Below, piece by piece: positions 34,793 through 45,100 of a DNA stretch of 64,000 nt. How positions within the stretch are numbered: the stretch's first letter is position 1; each line of letters opens with the position of its first letter. Made by a program: the position numbers and the translations under genes. A model generated the notes under the pieces. That model saw nothing but the letters and a program-made list of their open reading frames with translations, made no database searches and was not told the origin of the DNA. The stretch lies in the NCBI GenBank assembly GCA_019638515.1, contig JAHBTS010000005.1:1-64000 (forward strand), in the 5' to 3' direction. Source of the stretch: Chitinophagales bacterium (GTDB lineage: Bacteria > Bacteroidota > Bacteroidia > Chitinophagales > LD1).

Positions 34793-35743
34793 ATGAAATT
34801 TAGAACAGAAATGGCAATAGAGAAGTTTGGTTTCCAAATTTCGCATGAGCATTCACTGGTGTTTATTGGTTCTTGTTTTGCCGATGAAGTGGGCAGTTGT
34901 TTTTTAAAGCACGGCTTTCAAACATTGGTGAATCCATTTGGCGTTATCTTTAATCCTATTTCCATAGCTTCTATTTTAAGCCAAGCATTGGATGCCGATT
35001 ATGAATTTGCAACTACTTTGATTGAATATAAGCAGCGATATTATTCATTGGCGCATCATGGAAGTTTTGCTTCGGATAACCGTGGTGAGTTGGTTGCGGC
35101 ATTGCAAAGGGGCAATAAGCAATTGCATATAGCGCTCAAGAAATGCAATTACTTGTTTATTACACTCGGCACTGCCAATGTATATGAATGGAAAGAAACA
35201 AGAAGTGTGGTGGCAAATTGCCATAAAATTCCGGCATCGTTTTTTGAGAAAAAGCGTTTAACTCCCAGTGCCATTGTTGATGCATTTACGCCTGTATTGA
35301 AACAGTTGTTGGAATTGAATCCTGCCATGCAAATAGTATTTACGGTTAGCCCTGTTCGCTATTTGAATTTTGGAATGCATGAAAATCAACTTTCAAAAGC
35401 AACATTATTGCTTGCGGTAGAAGCTATGGTGGAAGCACACAGCAATTGCAACTATTTTCCCGCGTATGAGCTGGTGATAGATGATTTGCGGGAGTATCGT
35501 TTTATGAAGGATGATTTAATACATCCCAATGCGCAAGCTGTAAACTATATATGGGAAAAGTTTGGCACTGCTGTTTTTAGTGAAACTACCACAAAACTCA
35601 ACCAGCGGGTAGCTGCATTTTATACCATGAAGAATCATAAATTGGTAGGTACAGATGCAGAGGCGCAGCAGCAATTTTTAAAGAAGGTAGCAGCAGAAAA
35701 AGATGCTTTAAAGCAATTACTGCCAATGGCTTGTTTAGATTAG
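34793..35743 (+). CDS. GSCFA domain protein
   Basis: A 316-residue protein with the family-naming motif FIGSCFADEVGSCF near residue 25, followed by NPFGVIFNPISI and, late in the domain, HPNAQAVNYIWEKF. GSCFA proteins are SGNH-hydrolase-like; the Ser of GSCFAD and the DLIHPN His/Asp pair would form the active site, and acyl-ester hydrolysis of a surface glycan is a reasonable guess for the family. No signal peptide is seen. Its stop codon interlocks with that of the convergent mutS. Confidence 0.88.
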   Translation: MKFRTEMAIEKFGFQISHEHSLVFIGSCFADEVGSCFLKHGFQTLVNPFGVIFNPISIASILSQALDADYEFATTLIEYKQRYYSLAHHGSFASDNRGELVAALQRGNKQLHIALKKCNYLFITLGTANVYEWKETRSVVANCHKIPASFFEKKRLTPSAIVDAFTPVLKQLLELNPAMQIVFTVSPVRYLNFGMHENQLSKATLLLAVEAMVEAHSNCNYFPAYELVIDDLREYRFMKDDLIHPNAQAVNYIWEKFGTAVFSETTTKLNQRVAAFYTMKNHKLVGTDAEAQQQFLKKVAAEKDALKQLLPMACLD

Positions 35744-38367
35744 TTTCCTAATTGTTTTTTCAGTTCGTGTAGTTTTATGAGTGCTTCGATAGGAGTGAGG
35801 GTGTTTACATCTAAGGCTGCAAGTGTTTCGCCCAAGTTTTTAAGCGTGGGATCGGCAGTTTCAAAAATACTGAGTTGAAAAGCGGGGGAAATGCTTTTAA
35901 CGTGTTGGCGCGTATCGTTATGTACGCGTTTGCTCTCTAATTCGTGCAGTACTTCGCTGGCGCGATTTAATACAGCTGGAGGCATTCCCGCCATTTTAGC
36001 CACATGAATGCCGAAGCTATGTTCGCTACCTCCGCTTTCGAGTTTTCGTAAGAAAATAATTTTGCCTCCGGTGTCTTTTACCGACACATGAAAATTCTTG
36101 ATGCGTTTGTATTTTTCTGCAAGTTCATTCAGTTCGTGATAGTGTGTGGCAAAGAGTGTTCTGGGATGTGCATTGGCATTGTTGTGTAAATACTCTACAA
36201 TACTCCATGCAATAGAAACACCATCGTAGGTAGAAGTGCCTCTTCCAATTTCATCTAGTAGAATTAAACTGCGCTGCGAAAGGTTATTCATAATTCCTGC
36301 AGTTTCGTTCATTTCTACCATAAAAGTAGATTCTCCGCCCGAAAGGTTATCGCTGGCACCTACTCGTGTAAAAATTTTATCGGCATAGCCAATAGTAGCG
36401 TGTGTGGCGGGTACAAAACTGCCTGCTTGCGCCATCAATACAATTAGTGCCGTTTGGCGGAGCAGTGCAGATTTACCGGCCATGTTGGGGCCGGTAATTA
36501 CCAATACTTGTTGGTTGTTGCAATCTAAAAATACATCGTTGGGGATATAACTTTCGCCAAATGGTAGGCGCTGTTCTATAACAGGATGGCGGCCGCTTTT
36601 AATATCAATTACCAAAGAATTGTTGATGGTTGGTCGGGAATAGCCGTAAGCAGTGGCGCATTGGCTAAAACACATTATGCAATCTAATGAGGCTAGAAGT
36701 GCTGCATTCAGTTGCAGGCTTACAACAAAGTCTTTGGTAAACTGCACCAGTGCATTAAAAAGTTCTTCTTCGAGTGCTTGTATTTTTTCGCTGGCGCCCA
36801 ATACTTTTTCTTCATATACTTTTAGCTCCGGTGTAATGTAGCGCTCAGCATTGGCTAGCGTTTGCTTGCGAATCCATTCGTTGGGCACTTTATTTTTATG
36901 GGCATTGGTTACTTCTAAATAATAACCAAACACATTGTTGAATCCAATCTTTAAGGATGAAATTCCGGTGCGCTCTATTTCAGTTTTTTGTATGCCGGCA
37001 ATGAAATCTTTTCCGCTGGTTTGTATGGCACGCAGTTCATCTAATGCTGCATGATAGCCGCTATTGATAACATTGCCTTTGTTGAGCATGGCAGGAGCAT
37101 CGGTAAATAGTGCGGCTTCAATTTTAGCTGCCAATGCAGGTAATGGATTAAGTTGGTGTGCAATGGCAAGCACTTGCTCATTTGCTTGCTGTTGTAGCAA
37201 CTTTTGGATAGCGGCAATAGATTGCAAAGCACGTTTTAGTTGAACCATTTCGCGCGGTGAAATTTTTTGCAAACTCACTTTTGCAGTAATGCGTTCGAGG
37301 TCACCAATATTTTTTAGGAGGCTTTTGAGTTCTGTTAAAAGTGTTTCGTTGGTAAGGAAAAATGCCACCATGTCAAGGCGGTTTTCTATGGCTTGCACAT
37401 CTACTAAAGGCAATAGCAGCCATCTGCGCAGTAGCCTGCTGCCCATAGGCGAAACGGTTTGGTCTAGTACATCCAGTAAACTTTTTCCATCGCGGTGTAC
37501 AGGCTCTACCAGTTCTAAGTTTTGTATGGTAAACCTATCTAGCCATACATATTTTTCTTCGCGCAGGCGTGTAATTTTGGTAAGGTGGCTTAGCTGATGG
37601 TGCTCGGTATCTTTTAAGTATTGCAGTATAGCTCCGGCAGCAACAATGCCCACTTTTTCATCTTCAATTCCAAAGCCTTTGAGCGAGTGTGTACCAAATA
37701 GTTTTAGGAGTGCGTCTAAGGCATTGTCGAAATTAAAAATCCAGTCTTCGAGGCGGTAGGAATAAAGCTTGCTTCCAAAAAGTGTATGGAAATCTTTTTC
37801 GGTTTTTCGTTGGTATAATACTTCGGCAGGCGCAAGGCTTTGCAATAGTTTGTCTATGTAAGCATGGTTGCCTTCTGCCACAAAAAACTCTCCGGTAGAA
37901 ACATCTATAAAGGCAGCACCAAATTGTAATCCTTCAAAATAAACGGCAGCTAAAAAGTTGTTGCTGCGGTTATCGGTAAGGCTATCGCCCAAAGCAATGC
38001 CGGGTGTTACCATTTCGGTAACGCCTCGTTTTACAATGGTTTTGGTGAGTTTGGGATCTTCTAGTTGGTCGCAGATAGCAACACGGTGTCCTGCTTTTAC
38101 TAATTTAGGAAGGTAGGTATCTAAAGCGTGATGCGGGAAGCCAGCCAAATCTACTTCGCTGGCTTTGCCGTTGCTTCTTTTTGTAAGTACAATTCCTAAA
38201 GTGGCGGCTGTTTTTCGGGCATCATCGGCAAAAGTTTCGTAAAAATCGCCTACACGGAAAAGTAGAATGGCATCGGGATATTTTCCTTTTATCTGGTTGT
38301 ATTGCTTCATAAGAGGAGTTTCGTTCTCCGCTACTACACTCTTTTCTCCGCTTTTTTGCACTGCCAT
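35740..38367 (-). CDS. mutS: DNA mismatch repair protein MutS
   Basis: An 875-residue mismatch-recognition ATPase. The N-terminal mismatch-binding domain has GDFYETFADDA (the Phe-x-Glu motif) and TPLMKQYNQIKGKYPDAILL. The connector and lever domains follow. The ATPase has Walker A GPNMAGKSALLRQ near residue 630, GGESTFMVEMNE, and Walker B LILLDEIGRGTSTYDG, then TLFATHYHEL. The C-terminal helix is complete. It is transcribed alone, with its stop overlapping that of GSCFA by four bases. Confidence 0.97.
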   Translation of the reverse strand: MAVQKSGEKSVVAENETPLMKQYNQIKGKYPDAILLFRVGDFYETFADDARKTAATLGIVLTKRSNGKASEVDLAGFPHHALDTYLPKLVKAGHRVAICDQLEDPKLTKTIVKRGVTEMVTPGIALGDSLTDNRSNNFLAAVYFEGLQFGAAFIDVSTGEFFVAEGNHAYIDKLLQSLAPAEVLYQRKTEKDFHTLFGSKLYSYRLEDWIFNFDNALDALLKLFGTHSLKGFGIEDEKVGIVAAGAILQYLKDTEHHQLSHLTKITRLREEKYVWLDRFTIQNLELVEPVHRDGKSLLDVLDQTVSPMGSRLLRRWLLLPLVDVQAIENRLDMVAFFLTNETLLTELKSLLKNIGDLERITAKVSLQKISPREMVQLKRALQSIAAIQKLLQQQANEQVLAIAHQLNPLPALAAKIEAALFTDAPAMLNKGNVINSGYHAALDELRAIQTSGKDFIAGIQKTEIERTGISSLKIGFNNVFGYYLEVTNAHKNKVPNEWIRKQTLANAERYITPELKVYEEKVLGASEKIQALEEELFNALVQFTKDFVVSLQLNAALLASLDCIMCFSQCATAYGYSRPTINNSLVIDIKSGRHPVIEQRLPFGESYIPNDVFLDCNNQQVLVITGPNMAGKSALLRQTALIVLMAQAGSFVPATHATIGYADKIFTRVGASDNLSGGESTFMVEMNETAGIMNNLSQRSLILLDEIGRGTSTYDGVSIAWSIVEYLHNNANAHPRTLFATHYHELNELAEKYKRIKNFHVSVKDTGGKIIFLRKLESGGSEHSFGIHVAKMAGMPPAVLNRASEVLHELESKRVHNDTRQHVKSISPAFQLSIFETADPTLKNLGETLAALDVNTLTPIEALIKLHELKKQLGN

Positions 38368-38489
38368 GAGCGCAAAGAAGCATTTATTCTTGTTGGCTTG
38401 AAATACTTAATTGGGTGGTGTGGAAAAAATGTGAAGTGAAATGACTTTAACTAAGTAATGGTTTCAACCAAAATTCTTGAACCAAAAGT

Positions 38490-38497
38490 TATATTCG
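38490..38497 (+). promoter_or_regulatory. Putative -7 box of the second acyl-CoA dehydrogenase
   Basis: TATATTCG, identical to the box before the first acyl-CoA dehydrogenase gene (671-678), ending 21 bases before the ATG at 38519. Confidence 0.4.
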
Positions 38498-38518
38498 CGC
38501 TGCATAAAATTATACAAT

Positions 38519-39658
38519 ATGTTTTTTGAATTAACCGAAGAGCAACAAATGATAAAGCAGGCTGCACGCGATTTTGCACAAAACGAATGCAAGCCGGGCG
38601 TAATTGAAAGAGATGATACACAGGCATACCCGACCGAGCAGGTAAAGCGTATGGCAGAGCTTGGATTTTTAGGTATGATGGTAGATCCGGCCTATGGCGG
38701 TGGCGGCATGGACACTTTAAGCTATGTGCTGGCAATGGAAGAGATTTCTAAAGTAGATAATTCTTGCTCCGTAACCATGAGTGTAAACAATTCGTTGGTT
38801 TGCTGGGGATTAGAAAAATATGGAAGCGAAGAGCAGAAACAAAAATACTTGGTGCCATTGGCAAAAGGCGAAAAATTGGGAGCCTTTTGTTTAAGCGAAC
38901 CGGAAGCAGGAAGCGATGCTACCAGCCAGCGCACTACGGCAGTTGATATGGGTGAATATTACTTACTAAATGGAACAAAAAACTGGATTACCAATGGCGG
39001 TAAAGCGTCTGTATATTTAGTAATTGCACAAACCCATGCCGAAAAGGGGCATAAGGGCATCAATGTATTGATAGTTGAAAAAGGAATGGAGGGTTTTGAT
39101 ATAGGCAGAAAGGAAGATAAGCTAGGCATTCGCTCTTCGGATACGCATACACTGCTATTCAATAATGTGAAAGTGCCTAAAGCCAACAGAATTGGTGAGG
39201 ATGGCTTCGGTTTTAAATTTGCCATGCAAACCCTAAGCGGTGGTAGAATTGGTATTGCCGCACAAGCACTTGGTATTGCTGCGGGCGCTTACGAATTGGC
39301 CGTGCAGTATTCTAAAGAGCGTAAAGCATTTAATAAGGAAATTATTAATCACCAAGCCATTGCTTTTAAATTGGCAGATATGGCAACCGAAATAGAAGCT
39401 GCACGTTTGTTGGTATATAAAGCAGCTACGTTAAAAGACGAAGGCAAAAATTATGATATAGCAAGCTCTATGGCTAAACTATATGCCAGCGAAGTAGCAA
39501 TGAAGCATACAGTTGAAGCGGTGCAAATTCACGGTGGATACGGCTTTGTAAAAGAATACCATGTTGAAAGACTTATGCGCGATGCTAAGATTACTCAAAT
39601 ATATGAAGGCACCAGCGAGGTACAGCGTATTGTAATTTCGCGTGGAGTAACCAGTTAA
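38519..39658 (+). CDS. Acyl-CoA dehydrogenase (short-chain/butyryl type)
   Basis: A 379-residue flavoenzyme with the typical short-chain layout: FFELTEEQQMIKQAARDFA, FCLSEPEAGSDATSQRTTA (FAD/substrate loop), KNWITNGGKA, IHGGYGFVKEYHVERLMRDAKI, and the catalytic-Glu motif IYEGTSEVQRIVISRG. It probably acts on butyryl-CoA or similar short acyl-CoAs. The frame extends to 38477, but the ATG at 38519 gives the standard N-terminus. No electron-transfer flavoprotein genes are adjacent. A terminator follows. Confidence 0.93.
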   Translation: MFFELTEEQQMIKQAARDFAQNECKPGVIERDDTQAYPTEQVKRMAELGFLGMMVDPAYGGGGMDTLSYVLAMEEISKVDNSCSVTMSVNNSLVCWGLEKYGSEEQKQKYLVPLAKGEKLGAFCLSEPEAGSDATSQRTTAVDMGEYYLLNGTKNWITNGGKASVYLVIAQTHAEKGHKGINVLIVEKGMEGFDIGRKEDKLGIRSSDTHTLLFNNVKVPKANRIGEDGFGFKFAMQTLSGGRIGIAAQALGIAAGAYELAVQYSKERKAFNKEIINHQAIAFKLADMATEIEAARLLVYKAATLKDEGKNYDIASSMAKLYASEVAMKHTVEAVQIHGGYGFVKEYHVERLMRDAKITQIYEGTSEVQRIVISRGVTS

Positions 39659-39705
39659 TTAGTATAAAACGGCAGTATTAACTGTTTCATACAACTCAAC
39701 TAATA

Positions 39706-39741
39706 TGCATCAGCAGTAGAAACTGCTGGTGCATTTTTTTT
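39706..39741 (+). terminator. Rho-independent terminator after the second acyl-CoA dehydrogenase
   Basis: Arms TGCATCAGCAG and CTGCTGGTGCA (one wobble pair) around a short loop (TAGAAA), followed by eight T residues. Confidence 0.88.
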
Positions 39742-39772
39742 AAAATTTGATAATGAAGATTGGATGCTTACA

Positions 39773-39787
39773 TTGCCGAGTCGGCAA
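39773..39787. promoter_or_regulatory. GC-rich 7-1-7 dyad between acyl-CoA dehydrogenase and transporter
   Basis: TTGCCGA-G-TCGGCAA, a perfect dyad with a one-base centre, in otherwise AT-rich sequence 28 bases beyond the transporter's stop. The one-base spacer makes an RNA hairpin less likely than a protein site; its role is unknown. Confidence 0.25.
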
Positions 39788-39815
39788 ATAGTTGTACCGA
39801 TATTTGCATGTATTT

Positions 39816-41345
39816 TTAGGAGTGCTTTTTGATAAATCGTCCTTCTTTTACTCTTTTGTTGTAGGCAGTATAAACCATAGCGCAAATAGAGCCATAAACT
39901 ACTAGCAGCAATAAGCGCGACATGTTTATATACACCGAAGACTCTCCGGTTATTTTGTTGTAAATATCCGGCAAAGAGCCTACAAAAACAGCACCAATAA
40001 AGAGAGGTGTAACATACTTAATGATATACTTGAACACTATGGGAACCTTAATGTCTGCACCTTCGGTTATTTCTTTCCAGCCCTCATCTATACCAAAAAC
40101 CCAAGAGAATAGAATGATTTCTGCTAAGGCAAAAACTACTAATCCAACTGTGCCCGCCCAGTAATCGTATTCATCAAATACACCTTCATTAAAGAACACA
40201 ACGGTTGGAAAGCCGAGCAGCAGCACAATAATTCCAAAAAGCCATGCAGATTGGTTGGTTTTCCATCCAAATTCATCGCGCATAAAACTTATCCAAGGTG
40301 TGCCCATGGCCAAAGAAGAAGTAATGCCGGCAAAGAACAACAGCCCAAACCACATTGCACCTGCCACCACGGCAAAGGTGCTTCCCCATTGTTGGAATAA
40401 GTACGGTAAGGTTTTGAACCCCAATCCTAAACCGCCTGTTTTGGTAAGTTCAATTACTTTATCTATGCCTAAGTAGCCAATAGATATTGGAATAATGATG
40501 GCACTCCCCAGCACCACTTCCACAAACTCGTTCATCCAGCCCGCACTCATGGCGTTTAACGCAATATCGTCTTTGCTTTTTAGGTACGAAGAATAACATT
40601 GAATTGATCCCATGCCTACCGAGAGTGTAAAGAAAATTTGCCCGGCAGCCGCTAACCAAACCTTAGGTGACCAAATGGTAGAAAAATCGGGTGTCCATAA
40701 GAAGTTTAAGCCCACAGTGCCATCAAAAATGGCACCATCTTTTCCGGCAGTTATGGTTACTCCTTTTATGGCAATAAATGCGCCAAACATAATGAGCAGC
40801 GGCATTCCAATTTTTGCTGCTTTCTCTACTCCGCCTTCTAACCCACGCGAAAGAATCCATACATTTAAGAAAAGACAGAATACCCAAAATAGTACAGGCT
40901 CCATGGTTTTTAATCCAATGTAATCGCCAAAAAATGCTGCAATTTGGTCTGCACTTTTTCCTGAGAATGAACCTGCTAAACTATGATACATGTAACTGAG
41001 CGTCCAAGATTCTAAATAGCAGTAATAAGAAGCTACTGCTATGTTGGTGAAAATGCCGAATACGCCAATGTATTTCCAAAAGGCGCGCTTATCCATAGCG
41101 CCCATAATAAATGGTGTGGAGTGGTGCCCGTGTTTACCTCCAAAACGCCCCATGCTCCATTCTACAAAAAGCAAAGGAAGCCCCATGAGTAGCAAACAAA
41201 CCAGGTAAGGAACAATAAAAGCTCCACCGCCATTTTGCACCGCCTGAACAGGGAAACGTAAGAAATTTCCAAAGCCAACTGCATTGCCGGCCATTGCTAA
41301 AATTAAACCAATACGCGATCCCCAGTTCTCTTGTTGCTGTGTCAT
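39816..41345 (-). CDS. Sodium-dependent transporter, NSS/SNF family
   Basis: A 509-residue inner-membrane symporter with about 12 helices. The first helix carries the family signature WGSRIGLILAMAGNAVGFGNFLRFP, whose unwound GNAVGFGN region holds the sodium and substrate sites, followed by NGGGAFIVPYLVCLLLMGLP. Bacterial members import amino acids or related amines with sodium; the specific substrate cannot be told. It is transcribed alone. Confidence 0.92.
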   Translation of the reverse strand: MTQQQENWGSRIGLILAMAGNAVGFGNFLRFPVQAVQNGGGAFIVPYLVCLLLMGLPLLFVEWSMGRFGGKHGHHSTPFIMGAMDKRAFWKYIGVFGIFTNIAVASYYCYLESWTLSYMYHSLAGSFSGKSADQIAAFFGDYIGLKTMEPVLFWVFCLFLNVWILSRGLEGGVEKAAKIGMPLLIMFGAFIAIKGVTITAGKDGAIFDGTVGLNFLWTPDFSTIWSPKVWLAAAGQIFFTLSVGMGSIQCYSSYLKSKDDIALNAMSAGWMNEFVEVVLGSAIIIPISIGYLGIDKVIELTKTGGLGLGFKTLPYLFQQWGSTFAVVAGAMWFGLLFFAGITSSLAMGTPWISFMRDEFGWKTNQSAWLFGIIVLLLGFPTVVFFNEGVFDEYDYWAGTVGLVVFALAEIILFSWVFGIDEGWKEITEGADIKVPIVFKYIIKYVTPLFIGAVFVGSLPDIYNKITGESSVYINMSRLLLLVVYGSICAMVYTAYNKRVKEGRFIKKHS

Positions 41346-41382
41346 TTACGCTATTTTTTAAAAATGATATTTAGCTGTAAGA

Positions 41383-41429
41383 ATATAAAAAATAAACTTC
41401 CATGCTATGTAGATTTTTATGTATGGAGG
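41383..41429 (-). terminator. Probable terminator of the smc-GT2 unit
   Basis: On the minus strand, CCTCCATAC and GCATGGAAG pair over nine bases with two wobbles, a 15-base loop, followed by TTTATTTTTTAT. It lies 5 bases after the GT2 stop. Confidence 0.55.
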
Positions 41430-41434
41430 TTGCT

Positions 41435-42139
41435 TCAAACAGTTGTTTTTTTGAAATAGATTTTAATGAAATTTGAAAATTCTTGTAGTAGTATTTTTAC
41501 AGGCATGGCTGCCATTTCTACACCTGGTTTTAAGTGTACTTCGCATAGTTTAATTTGTAGTTGTTGTAATGCGGCAAGTTTTACAAACTCCATATCGAAT
41601 AAGTAACGCTTAATAGTGGTTTGCATAAACGCTGCTTTCCCTTTTTGGTTAAATCCTTTTAGGCCGCATTGCGTATCGTCTGTGGGAATAGCAAGCATGG
41701 TGCGAATAAAAAAGCGCAGTATTTTGGAAATGAATGCACGCGATTTTGGGATGGCATTGTAATATGCTTTAGAGCGAATGCCAACCGCTACATCGGCTCC
41801 GGCTTTTAGTGTTTGTAAAATTTGAATAAGGCTTTCTTGTGTGTATGGAAAATCTACATCGGTATAAATTACAAAAGTGCCGTTGCTAGCTGCCACACCT
41901 TGGCGCAGTGCAAATCCTTTTCCTTCGTTTTTGGGGTAGCTGATGCAGGTGCAACTTGCTATGGCGTTGAGTTGAGTTGCGGTGATGTGGGGAAAGTTTT
42001 GTGTGCTGCCATCGTTTACGATAATGAGTTCGGTGGCTGGTTCTATTTTTTGGATTTCCCGATACGAAGCCAATACGGTTTCGAGCCAATGTTGGCGGGG
42101 ATTAAAGCACGGTATAACAATGCTGAGCGAATACTCCAT
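41435..42139 (-). CDS. Family 2 glycosyltransferase
   Basis: A 234-residue GT-A fold transferase: LSIVIPCFNPRQHWLETVL at the start, ELIIVNDGSTQ (nucleotide binding), GKGFALRQGVAASNG, and the DxD-type metal motif in YTDVDFPYTQESL. A later CGLKGFNQKGKAAFMQ resembles dolichyl-/polyprenyl-phosphate sugar transferases, but the C-terminal membrane helices of some members are absent. Donor and acceptor are unknown. It lies 35 bases downstream of smc and is probably co-transcribed with it; no functional link is obvious. Confidence 0.88.
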   Translation of the reverse strand: MEYSLSIVIPCFNPRQHWLETVLASYREIQKIEPATELIIVNDGSTQNFPHITATQLNAIASCTCISYPKNEGKGFALRQGVAASNGTFVIYTDVDFPYTQESLIQILQTLKAGADVAVGIRSKAYYNAIPKSRAFISKILRFFIRTMLAIPTDDTQCGLKGFNQKGKAAFMQTTIKRYLFDMEFVKLAALQQLQIKLCEVHLKPGVEMAAMPVKILLQEFSNFIKIYFKKTTV

Positions 42140-42174
42140 TCAACTTCAAATAAATTATTTTGAAGTGGTATTGC

Positions 42175-45100
42175 CTAATTTAAACTGCTGAAGCTCACTG
42201 GCACTACGCGGCTTACGCCCATTTCGGGCATGGTAACACCGTAAATGGCATCTACTGCACTCATGGTGCTTTTGTTGTGTGTAACAATAATAAACTGCGA
42301 GTCTTTGCTAAACTCTTGTATAATCTTATTGAATTTGGCAATGTTGGTATCGTCTAATGGAGCATCTACTTCATCGAAAATACAGAATGGTGCCGGTTTT
42401 AGCAGGTATAGCGAAAAGAGTAGTGCTGTTGCCGTAAGTGTTTTTTCGCCACCCGAAAGTTGGTCTATTACCGTTGGGCGTTTGCCTTTGGGTTTGGCTA
42501 TTATTTCAATTTTAGATTCGAGTGGGTCTTCGGGATTTACAAGGAATAAATCGCATTGGTCTTCTTCGCTAAAGAGTGTTCTAAATACTTTAATGAAGCT
42601 TTCGCGCACTTTATCGAATGCATCGGTAAACTGTGTTTTTGCAGAGTCTTCAATTTCTTTAATGGTATTTAGGAGCGATGTTTTGGCATCTTCTAAATCT
42701 TTGCGTTGTGTAATAATAAAGTCGTAGCGGGTTTTCATTTCATCGTAAGCCTCTACTGCCATTGGGTTTATTTCGCCAAAGCCTTCGATGCGTTTTTTCA
42801 TTTTTTGCACATCTGTTTCTAGTTCTTCTTTAGAGAAGTTGCTTTCAATTTCTTCATTAATAATGTCGTTTATGTTTACGTTGAATTCTACATTTAAGCG
42901 CTCGCGCAGACCTGTAAGGTTTAGTTTTAGTTCGGTAAATTTTTCGTTTATAGAAGAAAGGAGTGTGTTTATCTGCTCTTTCTTTCTGTTTTCTTCGCGC
43001 AATGCGGCATCTAAGTCGTTGATGGTAGCACGAGAATCGTAATAAGTTTTTTCGGCATCGGCTACTTCTTTTTCAAATCCTTCTTTGTTGGAATAGCCGG
43101 AGAGGAGTTCACTTTCTATTGCTTTTAATTTGGTGGTAGATGCTTCTATTTGTTGGTTGCACTCTGTAATTACTTGGTTGTTTCGAGTGAGTTGTGTGGT
43201 GAGGCTTTCTACTTGCGAGTTTTTAAAGTTGAGTTCTTGTGCAATGGTGTTTACTCTGTTTTGTTGCTGGTGAAACTCAATATTTTTTTGGTTGAAACGC
43301 GAAGATGCTTCACTAAGTTTGTTGGTGAGTTCTACAAAGTTTTTATCGGTTTGTTCGAGCAGCGTTTTCATGTTGGCTTGTTGGCTGCGCAGATCGGTGA
43401 GTTGTTCGTTTATTCCGCTTACTTCGTTGCGCAGGAGTTCTAAGCGCTCGGTGATGCTTTTGCTTTTGGCATCGGCACTTTCTAAGAATTTAACGAGGCT
43501 TTGTATGCTTGCTTGCGATGCCGAGAAGCGGTTGCTGAGTTGCGATACTAAATTGCGCTGGGTATCTATTTCTTTAGGTAGCGGGCTGGCTTTTAGGTTG
43601 TTTACGTTGGTTTGCAGTTCGCTTACTTCTGTGTGTAGTTTGCGTGTTTTATCTTCGAGGGTGGCAATTTCTTTTTGAAGTTTTTCGAGGTTTTTTGCGC
43701 GACCTATTTTTTTGCCTTCGAATAGGCCAACAGAGCCTCCGCTCAGCGAAAAATCTTGGCGTACAAAGCGACCGCTTTTGGTGAGCAATACTACTTTTTG
43801 CTCTTGTGTGTTTAGATCTGCGGTATTGAAATTTTTACTGTCGTCTAGCATATAAACGCGGTCGAGTAAGAACGCGCCTAACTTGTTGTATTTAGCATCT
43901 AATTCAACCAGTTCTGTGGCGGCTCTTGCGCCAGGAATTAGCACCGGTTGCTTGGGTTGGTATTTTTCGAAATCGTCTAAGATAAAGAAGTTGGCTTTTC
44001 CTTTGGAGGCATCGTTGAGGAGGTTTACGGCTGCCAGGGCTTCTTCAAAATTTTGAACTACATAGTAGCTTAGGTACGGCTCTAGGAAATTTTCTATGGC
44101 TATGCGGTGTTCTTCGGAGCAGTAAATAATATCGCTTAGGAGTGGTGCGTTTTTGCCCCACTTGGCGTTTTTCTTTAAGAATTTAATGGCTTCGGGGAAG
44201 CCTTCCATGTTTTCTACCAGGCTTTTGGTGAGTTCGTATTCGTTGCGCTTGGCATCGAGCTGGCGTGTTTCGGCTGTGAGTTCTTGGCGTTTTTTTTCAA
44301 CCTTTTGTTCGAGTTCTGCTAATTGCTTTTTGTTTTTTTCGTCTTCGGCTCTTAGTTGCTCTAATTTTTGTTCGGCTGTTTCTTTTTCTTGTTTTAGGGT
44401 GTTGAGTTCTTGTTGTAGTTTTTCTAATTCTTTGCGTTTGTTTACTACGTCTTCTTCGCTTTGGAAGAGGTCGCGTTGGAGGCTTTCGTTGCTGGAGCGA
44501 TTTACAGCCAGTTTTTTATCGAGTTCAAAAATTTGGCGTTCTTTTTCGGCATAGAGTTTTTGTTCGTTTCCTAAGGTGTCTTTTAGTGTGTTGTGTTGTG
44601 TTCTAATTTCGGATAGTTCTTTTTCGAGCGTGGTAACTTCGGCTTGTTTTTGCTCTAGTAGGTAGTTTTCGCTGTCTTTTTCGAGTTGTAGTTTTTCTAC
44701 CGATAGTTTTAGTTTTTCAATTTGGTCGTTGGCTTCTATAATGGAGCGCTGTGCTGTTTCGGCTTTGTCGCGTGCATATTTTAATTGCGAGTTTAGGAGG
44801 TTGCGCTCGTTTTCTTTATCGCTTACTCCGCTGAGCAATTCGTTTAGTTGTTTTTGAATTGCAAAGAGGCTTTTTTCTTTTTCTATGTTGTCGAGTTTTT
44901 CTTTTTCTAATGCGGCTTCGGCTTTTGCAATGGCGGCTTCTATTTCGGTTTTGGCGGTTTCTTGTTTTTGTTTGTCTTCTTCTAAGTGTTTATAGGCAAA
45001 CTTGTAATCGCGCAACGAAAATTTTGCAAGGAGTAAACTTAGGTTTTTGTATTCGTCTTTTAGCTCGTAGTACTTTTTGGTTTTTTGTGCTTGTTTTTCG

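Noticed and set aside
42245-42727. 160-codon open frame on the plus strand (and others across smc)
   Set aside because: These are Ser/Leu/Phe-rich antisense shadows of the Lys/Glu-rich coiled coils of smc.
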